Below, in pieces: positions 46,022 to 54,713 of a DNA stretch of 64,000 bases. The number at the start of each line of letters is the position of its first letter. The first letter of the stretch is position 1. Location of the stretch: the NCBI RefSeq assembly GCF_900456775.1, contig NZ_UAUL01000010.1, positions 124,001 to 188,000 of the forward strand, in the 5' to 3' direction. The position numbers and the translations under genes are program-made. This DNA is from Sarcina ventriculi (lineage in GTDB: Bacteria > Bacillota > Clostridia > Clostridiales > Clostridiaceae). Below the pieces are notes generated by a model that saw nothing but the letters and a program-made list of their open reading frames with translations, was not told where the DNA came from and made no database searches.

Positions 46022-46371
46022 TTGGATAGATATGAGTTAGAATTGCAAGAAAAATAAGAAAATTTGCAATAAAGGTTGTAAAATGCTATAAAGGCAAAGG
46101 ACCTGATAATGTTAAAGTTAAAATTAATGGTGGCACTATAACTATAGAAGTTAGAGGAATATTATCTAAATTGTCTGATATCCTTGTAAAACAGGGAGCA
46201 AGAGATATAGTTATGGATTATTGGAAGTATATTAAGCCACATTTAGAAAAAGAATTTTTGCAAGAAGCCTGTGATATTATAGGTGGAGGATTCGACTACA
46301 GTTGGGAAGTTAAAAACTTGGAATTAGAAGATAATGAAAGAATTGTAGTTATAAAAGTAAATAAACATTGA
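46022..46371 (+). pseudogene. Frameshifted DUF2294 protein gene
   Basis: A TTG at 46022, four bases after AGGTGAT and preceded by a good promoter, opens LDRYELELQEK and stops at TAA 46055-46057. One frame over, the sequence continues without a break as IRKFAIKVVKCYKGKGPDNVKVKI and onward to VIKVNKH and TGA at 46369-46371, which matches DUF2294 proteins (about 115 aa). Adding one A to the five-A run at 46050-46054 restores the whole gene. This is either a recent inactivating deletion or a sequencing error. The usual call of a 66-aa ORF from 46171 would be a fragment. DUF2294 function is unknown. Confidence 0.78.
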
Positions 46372-46409
46372 TTGGATTAAAAAGAAAGATTATATCTTAG
46401 CTTTTAGAT

Positions 46410-46510
46410 AAGTCAGTGCAAAACATTAAATCATTAAAAGTTTATAAAAATAATTTTAATTTTTATAAGTTTATTTTTGATTTTATAGTATGTTTTTGTG
46501 CTGACTTTTT
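46410..46510 (+). terminator. Large stem ending in a terminator, before fdhA
   Basis: AAGTCAG (46410-46416) pairs with CTGACTT (46501-46507); GU pairs and AAAACAT with ATGTTTT extend the stem. A nested hairpin (ATAAAAAT with ATTTTTAT) lies inside, and TTTTT follows. It may close the DUF2294 gene. Only 49 bases remain to the fdhA start, too few for a visible promoter, so it may instead be an attenuator within the fdhA leader. Confidence 0.55.
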
Positions 46511-46558
46511 AATTTATATATGAAATACATAAAAAATAATATTAAGGAGAGATGTGAA

Positions 46559-48703
46559 ATGAGAACAAAAGTGTTAGAAACATGTCCATACTGTGCTAGT
46601 GGATGTCAATTATATCTAATAGTTGAAGATGGAAAAGTAATAAAAGCAGAACCAGCAGATGGTAGAACAAATCAAAAAACATTATGTCTTAAAGGACATT
46701 ATGGATGGGATTATTTAAATGATCCTCAAATATTAACAAGGAGATTACAATCTCCAATGATAAGAAAAAATGGTGTATTAGAACCAGTATCTTGGGAAGA
46801 AGCTATAAAATATGTAGCTGATAATCTTTCAGCTATAAAGGAAAAGTATGGACCTGATTCAATTATGATGACAGGATGTGCAAGAGGCTCAGGGAATGAA
46901 GCCAATTATATAATGCAAAAATTTGCAAGAGCAACAATTGGAACTAATAATATAGACCACTGTGCAAGAGTGTGTCATGGTCCTACATTACCAGGTCTTG
47001 TTTATTGTTTAGGTGATGGTGCTATGTCAAACTCAATAGAAGAAATAGAAGATACTGATTTAATATTTGTTTTTGGATATAATGGCGCAGATAGTCATCC
47101 AATAGTTGCAAGAAGAATAGCTAAAGCTAAAGAAAAAGGAGCTAAAATAATAGTAGTTGATCCAAGACAAACTGAAACTTCAAAGTTTGCAGATCTTCAA
47201 TTATACATAAAGGGCGCAACTAATATGGCTCTTGTTAATGCATTTGCACATGTTTTAATAGAAGAAAAATTATATAAAGAAGATTATGTTAAAAACTTTA
47301 CAGAAGGATTTGAAGAATATAAGAAAATAGTAGAAAAGTATACTCCAGAGTATGCTGAAACTATAACAGGAATTAAGGCGGACGAAATAAGACAAGCTAT
47401 AAGAGAATATGCAAAAGCTAAGAATGCAACAATTCTTTATGGAATGGGTGTTTGTCAATTCTCACAAGCAGTTGATGTTGTACGTGGATTAGCTTCTTTA
47501 GGTCTTTTAACAGGAAATTATGGTAGAGCAAATGTTGGTATAGGACCTGTTCGTGGTCAAAATAATGTTCAAGGTGCTTGCGATATGGGAGCGCTTCCAA
47601 GCTATCTTCCAGGTTATCAAAAATTTACTGATAAAAAGATAAGAGAAAAATTCGAAAAAGCTTGGGGAGTAAAAATTCCAACAGAAAAAGGTGAGTCTTT
47701 AACAGAAGTACCAAAACTTGTTTTAAAGGATAAAAAGCTAAAAGCTTATTACATAATGGGTGAAGATCCAGTACAAAGTGATCCAAATGCTGCAGAAGTT
47801 AGAGAAGCTTTAGATGAATTAGAGTTTGTTATAGTTCAAGATATATTTATGAATAAAACAGCTCTTCATGCAGATGTTATATTACCTGCAACAGCTTGGG
47901 GAGAACATGATGGAGTTTATTCATCAGCAGATAGAGGATTCCAAAGAATAAGAAAAGCTGTAGAGGCAAAGGGTGATGTTAAAACTGATTGGGAAATCAT
48001 ATGCGAAATATCAACTGCTATGGGATATAAAATGGCTTACAAAAATACAGAAGAGATCTGGAATGAACTTATAGATCTTTGTCCTACATTCACTGGTGCA
48101 ACTTATGAAAAGATGGAGAAATTAGGAGGAGTTCAATGGCCTTGTACAGATAAATCAGATGCTGACAAAGGAACTTCATATCTTTATAAGGATAATAAGT
48201 TCACAACTCCAAGTGGAAAAGGTGTATTATTTGCATGTGAGTGGAGAAAACCAGGTGAGGAAGTAGATGATGAATATCCACTTAGCCTTTCAACTGTAAG
48301 AGAAGTTGGACATTATTCAGTTAGAACAATGACTGGTAATTGTAGAGCATTAAGAGCTTTAGAGGATGAACCAGGACGTATACAAATGAGTATAGAAGAT
48401 GCTAAAGAACTTGGAGTAAAAGATGGAGAATTAGTTAGAGTAACATCTAGAAGAGGTTCAGTTATAACTAGAGCATCAGTTTCAGAGAGAATAAGAAAGG
48501 GCTCAACATTTATGACATATCAATGGTGGGTTGGAGCTTGTAATGAATTAACAAATGATGCATTAGATCCAATTTCTAAAACACCAGAATTTAAGTATTG
48601 TGCTGTAAAAGTAGAAAAAATGGAAAATCAAGAAGAAGCCGAAAAAGAAGTAGAAAAAGAATATAATGAAATAAGAAGAAAAATGGGAATAAAAATAAGA
48701 TAA
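46559..48703 (+). CDS. fdhA: Molybdo/tungstopterin formate dehydrogenase, Cys type
   Basis: 714 aa, the length of E. coli FdhF. The [4Fe-4S] ligands are CPYCASGC and CLKGH; the bis-MGD domains follow (GCARGSGNEANY, VFGYNGADSHP, VVDPRQTETS, YGMGVCQFSQA, YYIMGEDPVQSDPN, FMNKTALHADVILPA). In RVCHGPTLPG a Cys stands where FdhF has selenocysteine, followed by His. It oxidises formate or reduces CO2. AAGGAGAGA precedes ATG at 46559; the open frame runs upstream to 46520 without a site. Head of the fdhA-fdhD-hydN-hydA-hydN2 operon; partners imply electron exchange with H2 rather than NAD. Confidence 0.94.
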   Translation: MRTKVLETCPYCASGCQLYLIVEDGKVIKAEPADGRTNQKTLCLKGHYGWDYLNDPQILTRRLQSPMIRKNGVLEPVSWEEAIKYVADNLSAIKEKYGPDSIMMTGCARGSGNEANYIMQKFARATIGTNNIDHCARVCHGPTLPGLVYCLGDGAMSNSIEEIEDTDLIFVFGYNGADSHPIVARRIAKAKEKGAKIIVVDPRQTETSKFADLQLYIKGATNMALVNAFAHVLIEEKLYKEDYVKNFTEGFEEYKKIVEKYTPEYAETITGIKADEIRQAIREYAKAKNATILYGMGVCQFSQAVDVVRGLASLGLLTGNYGRANVGIGPVRGQNNVQGACDMGALPSYLPGYQKFTDKKIREKFEKAWGVKIPTEKGESLTEVPKLVLKDKKLKAYYIMGEDPVQSDPNAAEVREALDELEFVIVQDIFMNKTALHADVILPATAWGEHDGVYSSADRGFQRIRKAVEAKGDVKTDWEIICEISTAMGYKMAYKNTEEIWNELIDLCPTFTGATYEKMEKLGGVQWPCTDKSDADKGTSYLYKDNKFTTPSGKGVLFACEWRKPGEEVDDEYPLSLSTVREVGHYSVRTMTGNCRALRALEDEPGRIQMSIEDAKELGVKDGELVRVTSRRGSVITRASVSERIRKGSTFMTYQWWVGACNELTNDALDPISKTPEFKYCAVKVEKMENQEEAEKEVEKEYNEIRRKMGIKIR

Positions 48704-48739
48704 ATTAATACTATATTTAACATTTTAGGAGGATTACAG

Positions 48740-49537
48740 ATGGATAAAGTTTTAGAGTGTAAAGTTATAAAAATAGAGAATGAAAAAATTTTAAAAGATT
48801 TTAAGGAAGTTATAGTTAGGGAATATCCATTAACTATAATTTTAAATGGTAAGAAATTAGCAACACTTTTGTGTAGTCCTAAAAAGTTAAAAGAACTAGC
48901 TATTGGTTTTTTAAGAACTGAAAGACTTATAAAGGATTTAAAGGATATAAAGACTATAAATCTTGATGAAGATTTAGGAGTCGTTTATGTTGAAACTTTA
49001 AACAAAAATTTAAAGAGAGAGAGTTTTTATTCTAAAAAGATAGATTTAAATAGTATAGAGGATTTTGAAGATACATCTCTTGCAGCAAGTAATTTCTTAA
49101 CTAGCGTAAATTGTGAAAGTGTAAGAAGTGATTTAAAGTTAAATATAAATAAAATATTTGAATTTATGAAAAAAAATCTTGATTATTCTAATGTATTTAA
49201 AGAAACTGGAGGAGTGCATTGTGTAGCTCTTTGTGATAGAGAAAATATATTAGTTATAAATGAAGATGTTGCAAGACATAATGCTTTAGATAAGGTAATC
49301 GGTGAATCTTTAGAAAAGGAAATATATTTAAAGGATAAGATAGTAATTTTAAGTGGAAGAGTTTCTTTAGAAATGATTTTAAAATGTGCAAAACTTAATA
49401 TTCCTATAATAATATCTAAGTCAGCTCCAACTAGTTTATCTGTAGCTTTAGCTAAAATGTTAAATATAACTTTAGTAGGATTTGTTCGTGGAAATAAAAT
49501 GAACATATATTCAGGTGATGAAAGAATTGATTATTAA
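48740..49537 (+). CDS. fdhD: Formate dehydrogenase sulfurtransferase FdhD
   Basis: 265 aa. FdhD passes sulfur to the Mo/W of formate dehydrogenase. Family features: EYPLTIILNGKKLATLLCSP, LAIGFLRTERLI, TGGVHCVAL, VARHNALDKVIGESL, VLSGRVSLEMI and SKSAPTSLSVALA. The CXXC loop of E. coli FdhD is reduced to SVNC, leaving one Cys. ATG after TTAGGAGGA, 36 bp after fdhA, so it is probably dedicated to that enzyme. Confidence 0.93.
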   Translation: MDKVLECKVIKIENEKILKDFKEVIVREYPLTIILNGKKLATLLCSPKKLKELAIGFLRTERLIKDLKDIKTINLDEDLGVVYVETLNKNLKRESFYSKKIDLNSIEDFEDTSLAASNFLTSVNCESVRSDLKLNINKIFEFMKKNLDYSNVFKETGGVHCVALCDRENILVINEDVARHNALDKVIGESLEKEIYLKDKIVILSGRVSLEMILKCAKLNIPIIISKSAPTSLSVALAKMLNITLVGFVRGNKMNIYSGDERIDY

Positions 49538-49551
49538 TAAGGGGAAAAGAT

Positions 49552-50085
49552 ATGAAAAATAAAGTAAACTCATTTGTTATAGCAGATCATAATAAATGTG
49601 TAGGATGCAAATTATGTGAAGTTGCATGTTCGAATGTACACAGTAAAAATGAAGAAGCTAGAAAAACTATAAGTGCAAGAAAAGGTCCAATCATTCCAAG
49701 AATATTTGTGACTAAAATAGGAAAAGTAAAGATGCCAATTCAATGTAGACATTGTGAAGACATGCCTTGTGGAAAAGTATGTCCTGTAAATGCTATAAAG
49801 AAGGTTGATAATAAGGTGATTTTAGATGAAAGTATATGCATAGGATGTAAAACTTGTGCCGTTGCGTGTCCTTTTGGAGCTATTGAAATGACAACAATAG
49901 ATAAGGATACCGAAAATGAAAGAACTATTGCGTTAAAATGTGATTTATGTGCAAATTCTGATAGTCCGGCTTGTGTTAAAGTTTGTCCTAAAAAAGCTTT
50001 AAGGCTTGTAAATCCTAAAGAAGAGGAAAATAGAAAAAGAGAAGAAGTTGTTAAAACTCTTAGAAACGTTGTACAAGGACTTTAA
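49552..50085 (+). CDS. HydN/HycB-type four-cluster ferredoxin
   Basis: 177-aa cytosolic polyferredoxin with Cys groups CVGCKLCEVAC, CRHCEDMPCGKVCP, CIGCKTCAVACP and CDLCANSDSPACVKVCP, enough for four [4Fe-4S] clusters. It belongs to the HycB/HydN/FdhB electron-transfer family. It probably links formate dehydrogenase to the hydrogenase encoded next. ATG after AAGGGGAA, 14 bp after fdhD. A sister protein lies on the far side of hydA. Confidence 0.9.
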   Translation: MKNKVNSFVIADHNKCVGCKLCEVACSNVHSKNEEARKTISARKGPIIPRIFVTKIGKVKMPIQCRHCEDMPCGKVCPVNAIKKVDNKVILDESICIGCKTCAVACPFGAIEMTTIDKDTENERTIALKCDLCANSDSPACVKVCPKKALRLVNPKEEENRKREEVVKTLRNVVQGL

Positions 50086-50121
50086 AATTTAATATAGATC
50101 TAGAAAGAAGGAAACTTGGTA

Positions 50122-51522
50122 ATGGAAACAAGTGGAATAATTAATATTGATAAAGAATTGTGTGAAGGGTGTGGCAGATGTAAGGAAATATGTCCTGTTG
50201 ATGCTATTTATGGAGAAGAGGGAGAAGCTTATACAATAGATCAAGATAAATGTGTTATGTGTGGACAATGCGTTCAAATTTGTAGTGCCTATGATACAGA
50301 ATTTAATAAAGATATGAAAAAAGGCAGTAAAAGATTTAAAGAGCGTGGGATGATAGACAAGATTACAGAGCCAATATTTGCAGCTTACAATAAGGGAACT
50401 ATAAGGGAACTTAGAGAAGTTTTGAAAGATCCTAATTTATTTACAGTTGTTCAGTGTGCTCCTGCAATTAGAGTATCACTTGGAGAAGATTTTGGCTTAG
50501 ATTATGGAACATTAGTTGTTGATAAGATACCAACAGCTCTTAGAAAACTTGGTTTTGATAGAGTTTATGATACTAACTTTGGTGCTGATGTAACTATTAT
50601 GGAAGAGGGTACAGAACTTATAGAAAGATTAAAAGAACATAAAAATCTTCCAATGTTTACATCATGTTGTCCAGCTTGGGTTAAATTTATAGAACAGGAT
50701 TATCCAGATCTTTTAAATCATTTATCAAGTTGTAAGTCACCTCAACAAATGGCAGGAGCTTTATTTAAAAGTTATGGGGCAAAAATAAACGATATAGATC
50801 CTAAAAAAATATTTAGTGTTGCTATAATGCCTTGTACTTGTAAGCAATATGAAGCCAATAGAGAGGAAATGCAAAATAATGGTTATAAAGATGTTGACTT
50901 AGTTGTTACAACAAGACAACTTGCGGTACTTTTAAAAGCAGAAGGAATAGATTTAAAAGATTTAGAACCACAAGGGTTTGATGTTCCACTTGGTGGATAT
51001 TGTGGTGCAGGAGCAATATTTGGAGTTACAGGTGGAGTAATGGAAGCTGCTATAAGAACAGGATATGAGTTAGCTTCTAAAAAGCCTCTTGATAATTTTG
51101 AACTTAAATTTTTAAGAGGTGGAGAAGGAATAAGAGAAGCTAAGGTAGATTTAGGTGGACAAACTCTAAATGTTGCTATGGTAGCTGGTCTTAAAAATGT
51201 TAGAAGTGTTTTAGATAGTGTAAGGCAAGGAACATGTAATTATGATTTTGTAGAAGTTATGGCATGTCCAAATGGATGTATAAGTGGAGGAGGACAGCCA
51301 AAGCTTGTACTACAATGGAAAAGAGAAGAAGCTTATAGCAAGAGAAGAGCTTCTATATATGCTCATGATAAATCAATGGAATTTAGAAAATCTCATGAAA
51401 ATCCTAATGTTAAAAAGGTGTATGAGGAATTTTTAGGAAAGCCTTTAGGAGAAAAATCTCACCACTTGTTACATACTAAGTATAAAGATAGAAGCAAAAA
51501 TTTTAATAAAGGAGAAAAATAA
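50122..51522 (+). CDS. hydA: [FeFe]-hydrogenase linked to formate dehydrogenase
   Basis: 466 aa. Two N-terminal [4Fe-4S] clusters (CEGCGRCKEICP, CVMCGQCVQICS) precede the H-cluster domain. L1 is TSCCPAW (about 180), L2 MPCTCK (about 236) and L3 EVMACPNGCISGGGQP (about 378). All H-cluster cysteines and the proton-relay Cys of TSCC are present; L2 carries an additional Cys where many enzymes have Ala. The C-terminal extension (YKDRSKNFNKG) is basic. Frame opens at TTG 50116; ATG at 50122 after AAGGAA fits. Context suggests an HDCR/formate-hydrogen lyase-like soluble complex, reversible between formate and H2+CO2. Confidence 0.93.
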   Translation: METSGIINIDKELCEGCGRCKEICPVDAIYGEEGEAYTIDQDKCVMCGQCVQICSAYDTEFNKDMKKGSKRFKERGMIDKITEPIFAAYNKGTIRELREVLKDPNLFTVVQCAPAIRVSLGEDFGLDYGTLVVDKIPTALRKLGFDRVYDTNFGADVTIMEEGTELIERLKEHKNLPMFTSCCPAWVKFIEQDYPDLLNHLSSCKSPQQMAGALFKSYGAKINDIDPKKIFSVAIMPCTCKQYEANREEMQNNGYKDVDLVVTTRQLAVLLKAEGIDLKDLEPQGFDVPLGGYCGAGAIFGVTGGVMEAAIRTGYELASKKPLDNFELKFLRGGEGIREAKVDLGGQTLNVAMVAGLKNVRSVLDSVRQGTCNYDFVEVMACPNGCISGGGQPKLVLQWKREEAYSKRRASIYAHDKSMEFRKSHENPNVKKVYEEFLGKPLGEKSHHLLHTKYKDRSKNFNKGEK

Positions 51523-51524
51523 TA

Positions 51525-52043
51525 ATGAATAGTTTTGTAATAGCAAATCCTAATAAATGTTTAGGTTGTAGAACTTGTGAAATTGCATGTGTTGATGCTC
51601 ATACTGAAAAGAATATATTTATAGGTGATAAAGATATAGAAAATTTTAATCCTCGTTTAACAGTTATAAAAATAGCAGGAATAAGTGCTCCAGTCCAATG
51701 TAGGCAATGTGAAGATGCAGCTTGTTTAAAGGCATGTCCAAATCGTTCAATAACTATGGAAGATGGATTAGTAAAAATAAATAGAACAACTTGTATTGGT
51801 TGTAAAACATGTGTAGTTGCGTGTCCATTTGGAGCAATGACTATGGCTGAAGAGGTTGTTAATAAAAAAGTAAAAATAGTGGCGAATAAATGTGATTTGT
51901 GTTTTGGAAGAGATGCAGGTCCAGCGTGTGTTGAAATTTGTCCAACAAAGACATTAACTTTTGTTAAAAGTGAAAGATTTCAAGAATCAGTAACTTCTAA
52001 AAGAGAAGAAAGTCTTAAACAATTGATGGATTTAAATTATTAA
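51525..52043 (+). CDS. HydN/HycB-type four-cluster ferredoxin, second copy
   Basis: 172 aa, paralogue of the protein at 49552: CLGCRTCEIAC, CRQCEDAACLKACP, CIGCKTCVVACP and CDLCFGRDAGPACVEICP. Starts 2 bp after the hydA stop, with AAAGGAGAAAA inside the end of hydA, so translation is coupled. Two HycB-like subunits flanking one hydrogenase match the subunit set of HDCR, which uses several HycB proteins. A terminator follows. Confidence 0.9.
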   Translation: MNSFVIANPNKCLGCRTCEIACVDAHTEKNIFIGDKDIENFNPRLTVIKIAGISAPVQCRQCEDAACLKACPNRSITMEDGLVKINRTTCIGCKTCVVACPFGAMTMAEEVVNKKVKIVANKCDLCFGRDAGPACVEICPTKTLTFVKSERFQESVTSKREESLKQLMDLNY

Positions 52044-52050
52044 TTATAAG

Positions 52051-52084
52051 CCACTTAATCTTTTGAGATTAAGTGGTGTTTTAA
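52051..52084 (+). terminator. Terminator of the fdh/hyd operon
   Basis: Perfect 10-bp arms CCACTTAATC (52051-52060) and GATTAAGTGG (52067-52076), then TGTTTT. Confidence 0.85.
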
Positions 52085-52096
52085 AATAATTTTAGA

Positions 52097-52125
52097 TTGT
52101 TTAACTAAAAAATCATGTGTATAAG
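52097..52125 (+). promoter_or_regulatory. Promoter of moaA
   Basis: TTGTTT (52097-52102), 17 bp, TATAAG (52120-52125), 55 bp upstream of moaA. Confidence 0.5.
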
Positions 52126-52179
52126 ATTTAAAATTATGTTACAATTAAAAATAAAGATTAGAAGTGGAGGTGTAAAGAT

Positions 52180-53136
52180 ATGTTAGATTCTTATGGAAGA
52201 AGCATAAATTATCTTAGAATATCCATAACAGATCTTTGCAATTTGCGATGTAGATATTGTATGACAGATAAAGGTGTTATAAAAAAAGAATTTGAAGAGA
52301 TTTTAACTTTAGAAGAAATAGAAAAGATAACAAAAGAATTTGTAAAGCTTGGAATTAACAAAATAAGGATAACTGGAGGAGAACCTTTAGTAAGAAAGGG
52401 AATATTAAAACTTATAAGGGAAATAGGTTCTTTAAAAGAAGTTAAAGATTTTGCAATGACAACTAATGGAACAATGCTAAAGAAATATGCAAAAGAACTT
52501 AAAAATGCAGGACTAAATAGAGTTAATATAAGTTTAGATACATTAGATCCTAAAAAATACAGCCATATAACTCGAGGTGGAGATATAAAGAATGTTTTAG
52601 AAGGTATAGAAGAAGCAAAAAAGGTAGGACTTACACCTATAAAACTTAATGTGGTTTTAATAAAAGGATTTAATGAAGATGAAATAGAAGATTTTGTAAA
52701 TTTAACAAGAGATGAGAATATAGATGTAAGATTTATAGAACTTATGCCAATTGGACAAGTTTGTCAATGGTCATTAAATAGATATTTGTCTAATAATACT
52801 GTTTTAGAAAAATGCAGTTATTTAGAAAGAATAGAATCTGCGGATAAATCATCTCCTGCTGTTTATTATAAATTGAAAAATGGTAAAGGAAGAGTAGGGC
52901 TTATAAATCCAATATCATGCAAATTCTGCTCAAATTGCAATAGGATGAGACTTACAGCTGATGGGAAAATTAAGGCATGTTTGCATTCTGATGAAGAGAT
53001 AGATATTATGAAATATTTAAGACAAGATATGGATATATCAGGAATTTTGAAAAATATTATAAAGGACAAGCCAAAAGAACATAATTTAGAAGATGGAAGT
53101 TACATAAAACGAAATATGATGGCCATAGGCGGTTAA
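52180..53136 (+). CDS. moaA: GTP 3',8-cyclase MoaA
   Basis: 318 aa. Radical-SAM enzyme of the first step of molybdopterin synthesis. N-terminal SAM cluster CNLRCRYC, RITGGEPLVRKG and TNGTML; C-terminal GTP-binding cluster CKFCSNC and CLHSDEE; ends in the conserved IGG. ATG after GTGGAGGTG. It supplies cofactor for the formate dehydrogenase upstream; the remaining moa/moe genes are not in the window. Confidence 0.95.
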   Translation: MLDSYGRSINYLRISITDLCNLRCRYCMTDKGVIKKEFEEILTLEEIEKITKEFVKLGINKIRITGGEPLVRKGILKLIREIGSLKEVKDFAMTTNGTMLKKYAKELKNAGLNRVNISLDTLDPKKYSHITRGGDIKNVLEGIEEAKKVGLTPIKLNVVLIKGFNEDEIEDFVNLTRDENIDVRFIELMPIGQVCQWSLNRYLSNNTVLEKCSYLERIESADKSSPAVYYKLKNGKGRVGLINPISCKFCSNCNRMRLTADGKIKACLHSDEEIDIMKYLRQDMDISGILKNIIKDKPKEHNLEDGSYIKRNMMAIGG

Positions 53137-53150
53137 AAAGGAGAATAATA

Positions 53151-53585
53151 ATGGAAGGTAAAGTTATATCAGTTAACATAAGCGAAACAAAAGGGGTTGT
53201 AAAAAATCCAATAGAATCAGGTGAATTTAAAGAAAATCATGGTCTTGTAGGTGATGCTCATAGTGGAAATTGGCATAGACAAGTTAGTCTTTTAGCTTTA
53301 GAGAGCATAGAAAAGATGAATAAGGCAGGTGCTAAAGATTTAACTCCAGGAAAATTTGCAGAAAATTTAACAACAGAGGGGATTGTTTTATATGAATTAC
53401 CTGTGGGCACTAAAGTGCAAATAGGAGAAACACTTCATGAAGTGACACAAATAGGAAAGGAATGTCATAAGGGGTGTGCTATAAAACAATTAGTTGGAGA
53501 TTGTGTTATGCCAAGAGAAGGTATTTTTACTAAAGTTTTAAAAGGTGGAATTATAAAAGTTGGAGATAAAATTACGGTTCTTTAA
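53151..53585 (+). CDS. MOSC-domain protein
   Basis: 144-aa single MOSC domain. The conserved Cys of this fold is in GKECHKGCAI; ENHGLVGDAHSGNWHRQVSLL and LTPGKFAENLTTEGI are typical of short bacterial members. MOSC proteins bind or transfer sulfurated molybdopterin. It starts 14 bp after moaA (ATG after AAGGAGAA) and is co-transcribed with it, fitting a part in Moco handling for FdhA. Confidence 0.88.
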   Translation: MEGKVISVNISETKGVVKNPIESGEFKENHGLVGDAHSGNWHRQVSLLALESIEKMNKAGAKDLTPGKFAENLTTEGIVLYELPVGTKVQIGETLHEVTQIGKECHKGCAIKQLVGDCVMPREGIFTKVLKGGIIKVGDKITVL

Positions 53586-53606
53586 AATGTATAGTTTTTT
53601 TAGCAG

Positions 53607-53650
53607 AAGCTTACAATAATCTTAGGAGATTATTGTAAGCTTTATTTGTT
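53607..53650 (+). terminator. Terminator of moaA-MOSC
   Basis: Perfect 16-bp arms AAGCTTACAATAATCT and AGATTATTGTAAGCTT with a TAGG loop, then T-rich DNA. The rest of 53651-53815 is AT-rich with no clear element. Confidence 0.85.
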
Positions 53651-53815
53651 TTTATAATAAAATTATAAATTTTTTAATTAAAACTATATATGGAAAAATA
53701 AATTTAATAAATATATAATTATTATAATTAAAGAAGATATATGTAAAATAGAATAATTTGTTTTTACTATATAGCTTATAGAGTTAATTTGATTTTAAGA
53801 GAGGAAGATAAGTAT

Positions 53816-54643
53816 ATGTATAAACTTGTATGTATAGATATGGATGGGACATTATTAAATAAACAACATGAGGTTAGTTTGGAAAATAAGAAAGCTTTAA
53901 AAGAAGCTTTAGATAAAGGAGTAAGAATTGCAATATCAACAGGGCGTGTTTATCCAACTATTGAGATATATTCTAAGCTTTTAGGAATAAATGTTGATGT
54001 AATTTGTTCTAATGGTGCCTACATAAAAGAGAGAGATAGTGGAGATGTAGTTTTTCAGTCTACATTGAGTGAAAAATTATTTAATAAAATTTATGAATTA
54101 ATAAAGAAGTATAATTTTTTAGCGTATTTTGATACTCTTGAAGGAATAATATCAGAAACTAAAATTCCTAGTAATGATAGCTATAGACTTATGAATAGTT
54201 GGGTTAATGAAGAGAAAATAAAACTTTATGAAGTTTCTGATTTTAGAGAAGCTTTTAAAGATAAAAAGCACAGTATATTAAAAGTTATTTTAATACAAAC
54301 ACTAACAAGCAAGAGTTTTGAAGAGGCTAAAGATGATTTAATTGAAATTTCATGTACAGGAGATATAGTTCATTCTTGGAATGGAGCATTAGAGATTATG
54401 GAAAAAGGAACTACTAAAGGAAATGCTGTGCAAATGTTAGCTAAAAAACTTAATATAAAAAAAGAAGAGATAATGTGTATTGGAGATAGTGGAAATGATT
54501 TATCTATGTTAAATGAGGCAGGACTTGCGGTTGTTATGGGAAATGCTGAAGATGATATAAAAAAATATGCTGATTTTATAACTGATAGTAATGAAAATAG
54601 TGGTGTTGCAATGGCTATAAATAAGTTTATCTTAAATAAATAA
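53816..54643 (+). CDS. Cof-type HAD phosphatase
   Basis: 275-aa haloacid-dehalogenase-superfamily phosphatase of the Cof/IIB group. Motif I is DMDGTLLN with the nucleophile Asp, motif II STGR, motif III Lys in KGNAVQ and motif IV GDSGNDLSML. The cap domain lies between motifs II and III. Substrates are usually sugar phosphates or nucleotides; not predictable here. The frame opens at 53789, but AGAGGAAG lies 8 bases before the ATG at 53816, giving the family start MYKLVCIDMDGT. Monocistronic. Confidence 0.9.
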   Translation: MYKLVCIDMDGTLLNKQHEVSLENKKALKEALDKGVRIAISTGRVYPTIEIYSKLLGINVDVICSNGAYIKERDSGDVVFQSTLSEKLFNKIYELIKKYNFLAYFDTLEGIISETKIPSNDSYRLMNSWVNEEKIKLYEVSDFREAFKDKKHSILKVILIQTLTSKSFEEAKDDLIEISCTGDIVHSWNGALEIMEKGTTKGNAVQMLAKKLNIKKEEIMCIGDSGNDLSMLNEAGLAVVMGNAEDDIKKYADFITDSNENSGVAMAINKFILNK

Positions 54644-54692
54644 GAGTTTTAAAATTGCATACACATTACTTTTTAAATATAGTGTAATGTTG

Positions 54693-54698
54693 TATAAT
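54693..54698 (+). promoter_or_regulatory. -10 box of the stator operon
   Basis: TATAAT preceded directly by TTG; a weak -35 TTTTTA lies 17 bp upstream (54670-54675). The predicted start near 54705 places the 16-bp repeat arm within the first ten bases of the transcript. Confidence 0.45.
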
Positions 54699-54713
54699 AA
54701 ATTCTGAGGTATT

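Noticed and set aside
46171-46371. Separate 66-aa gene
   Set aside because: It is the downstream part of the frameshifted DUF2294 gene; its in-frame sequence continues upstream without a stop, and a promoter, RBS and start fit 46022.
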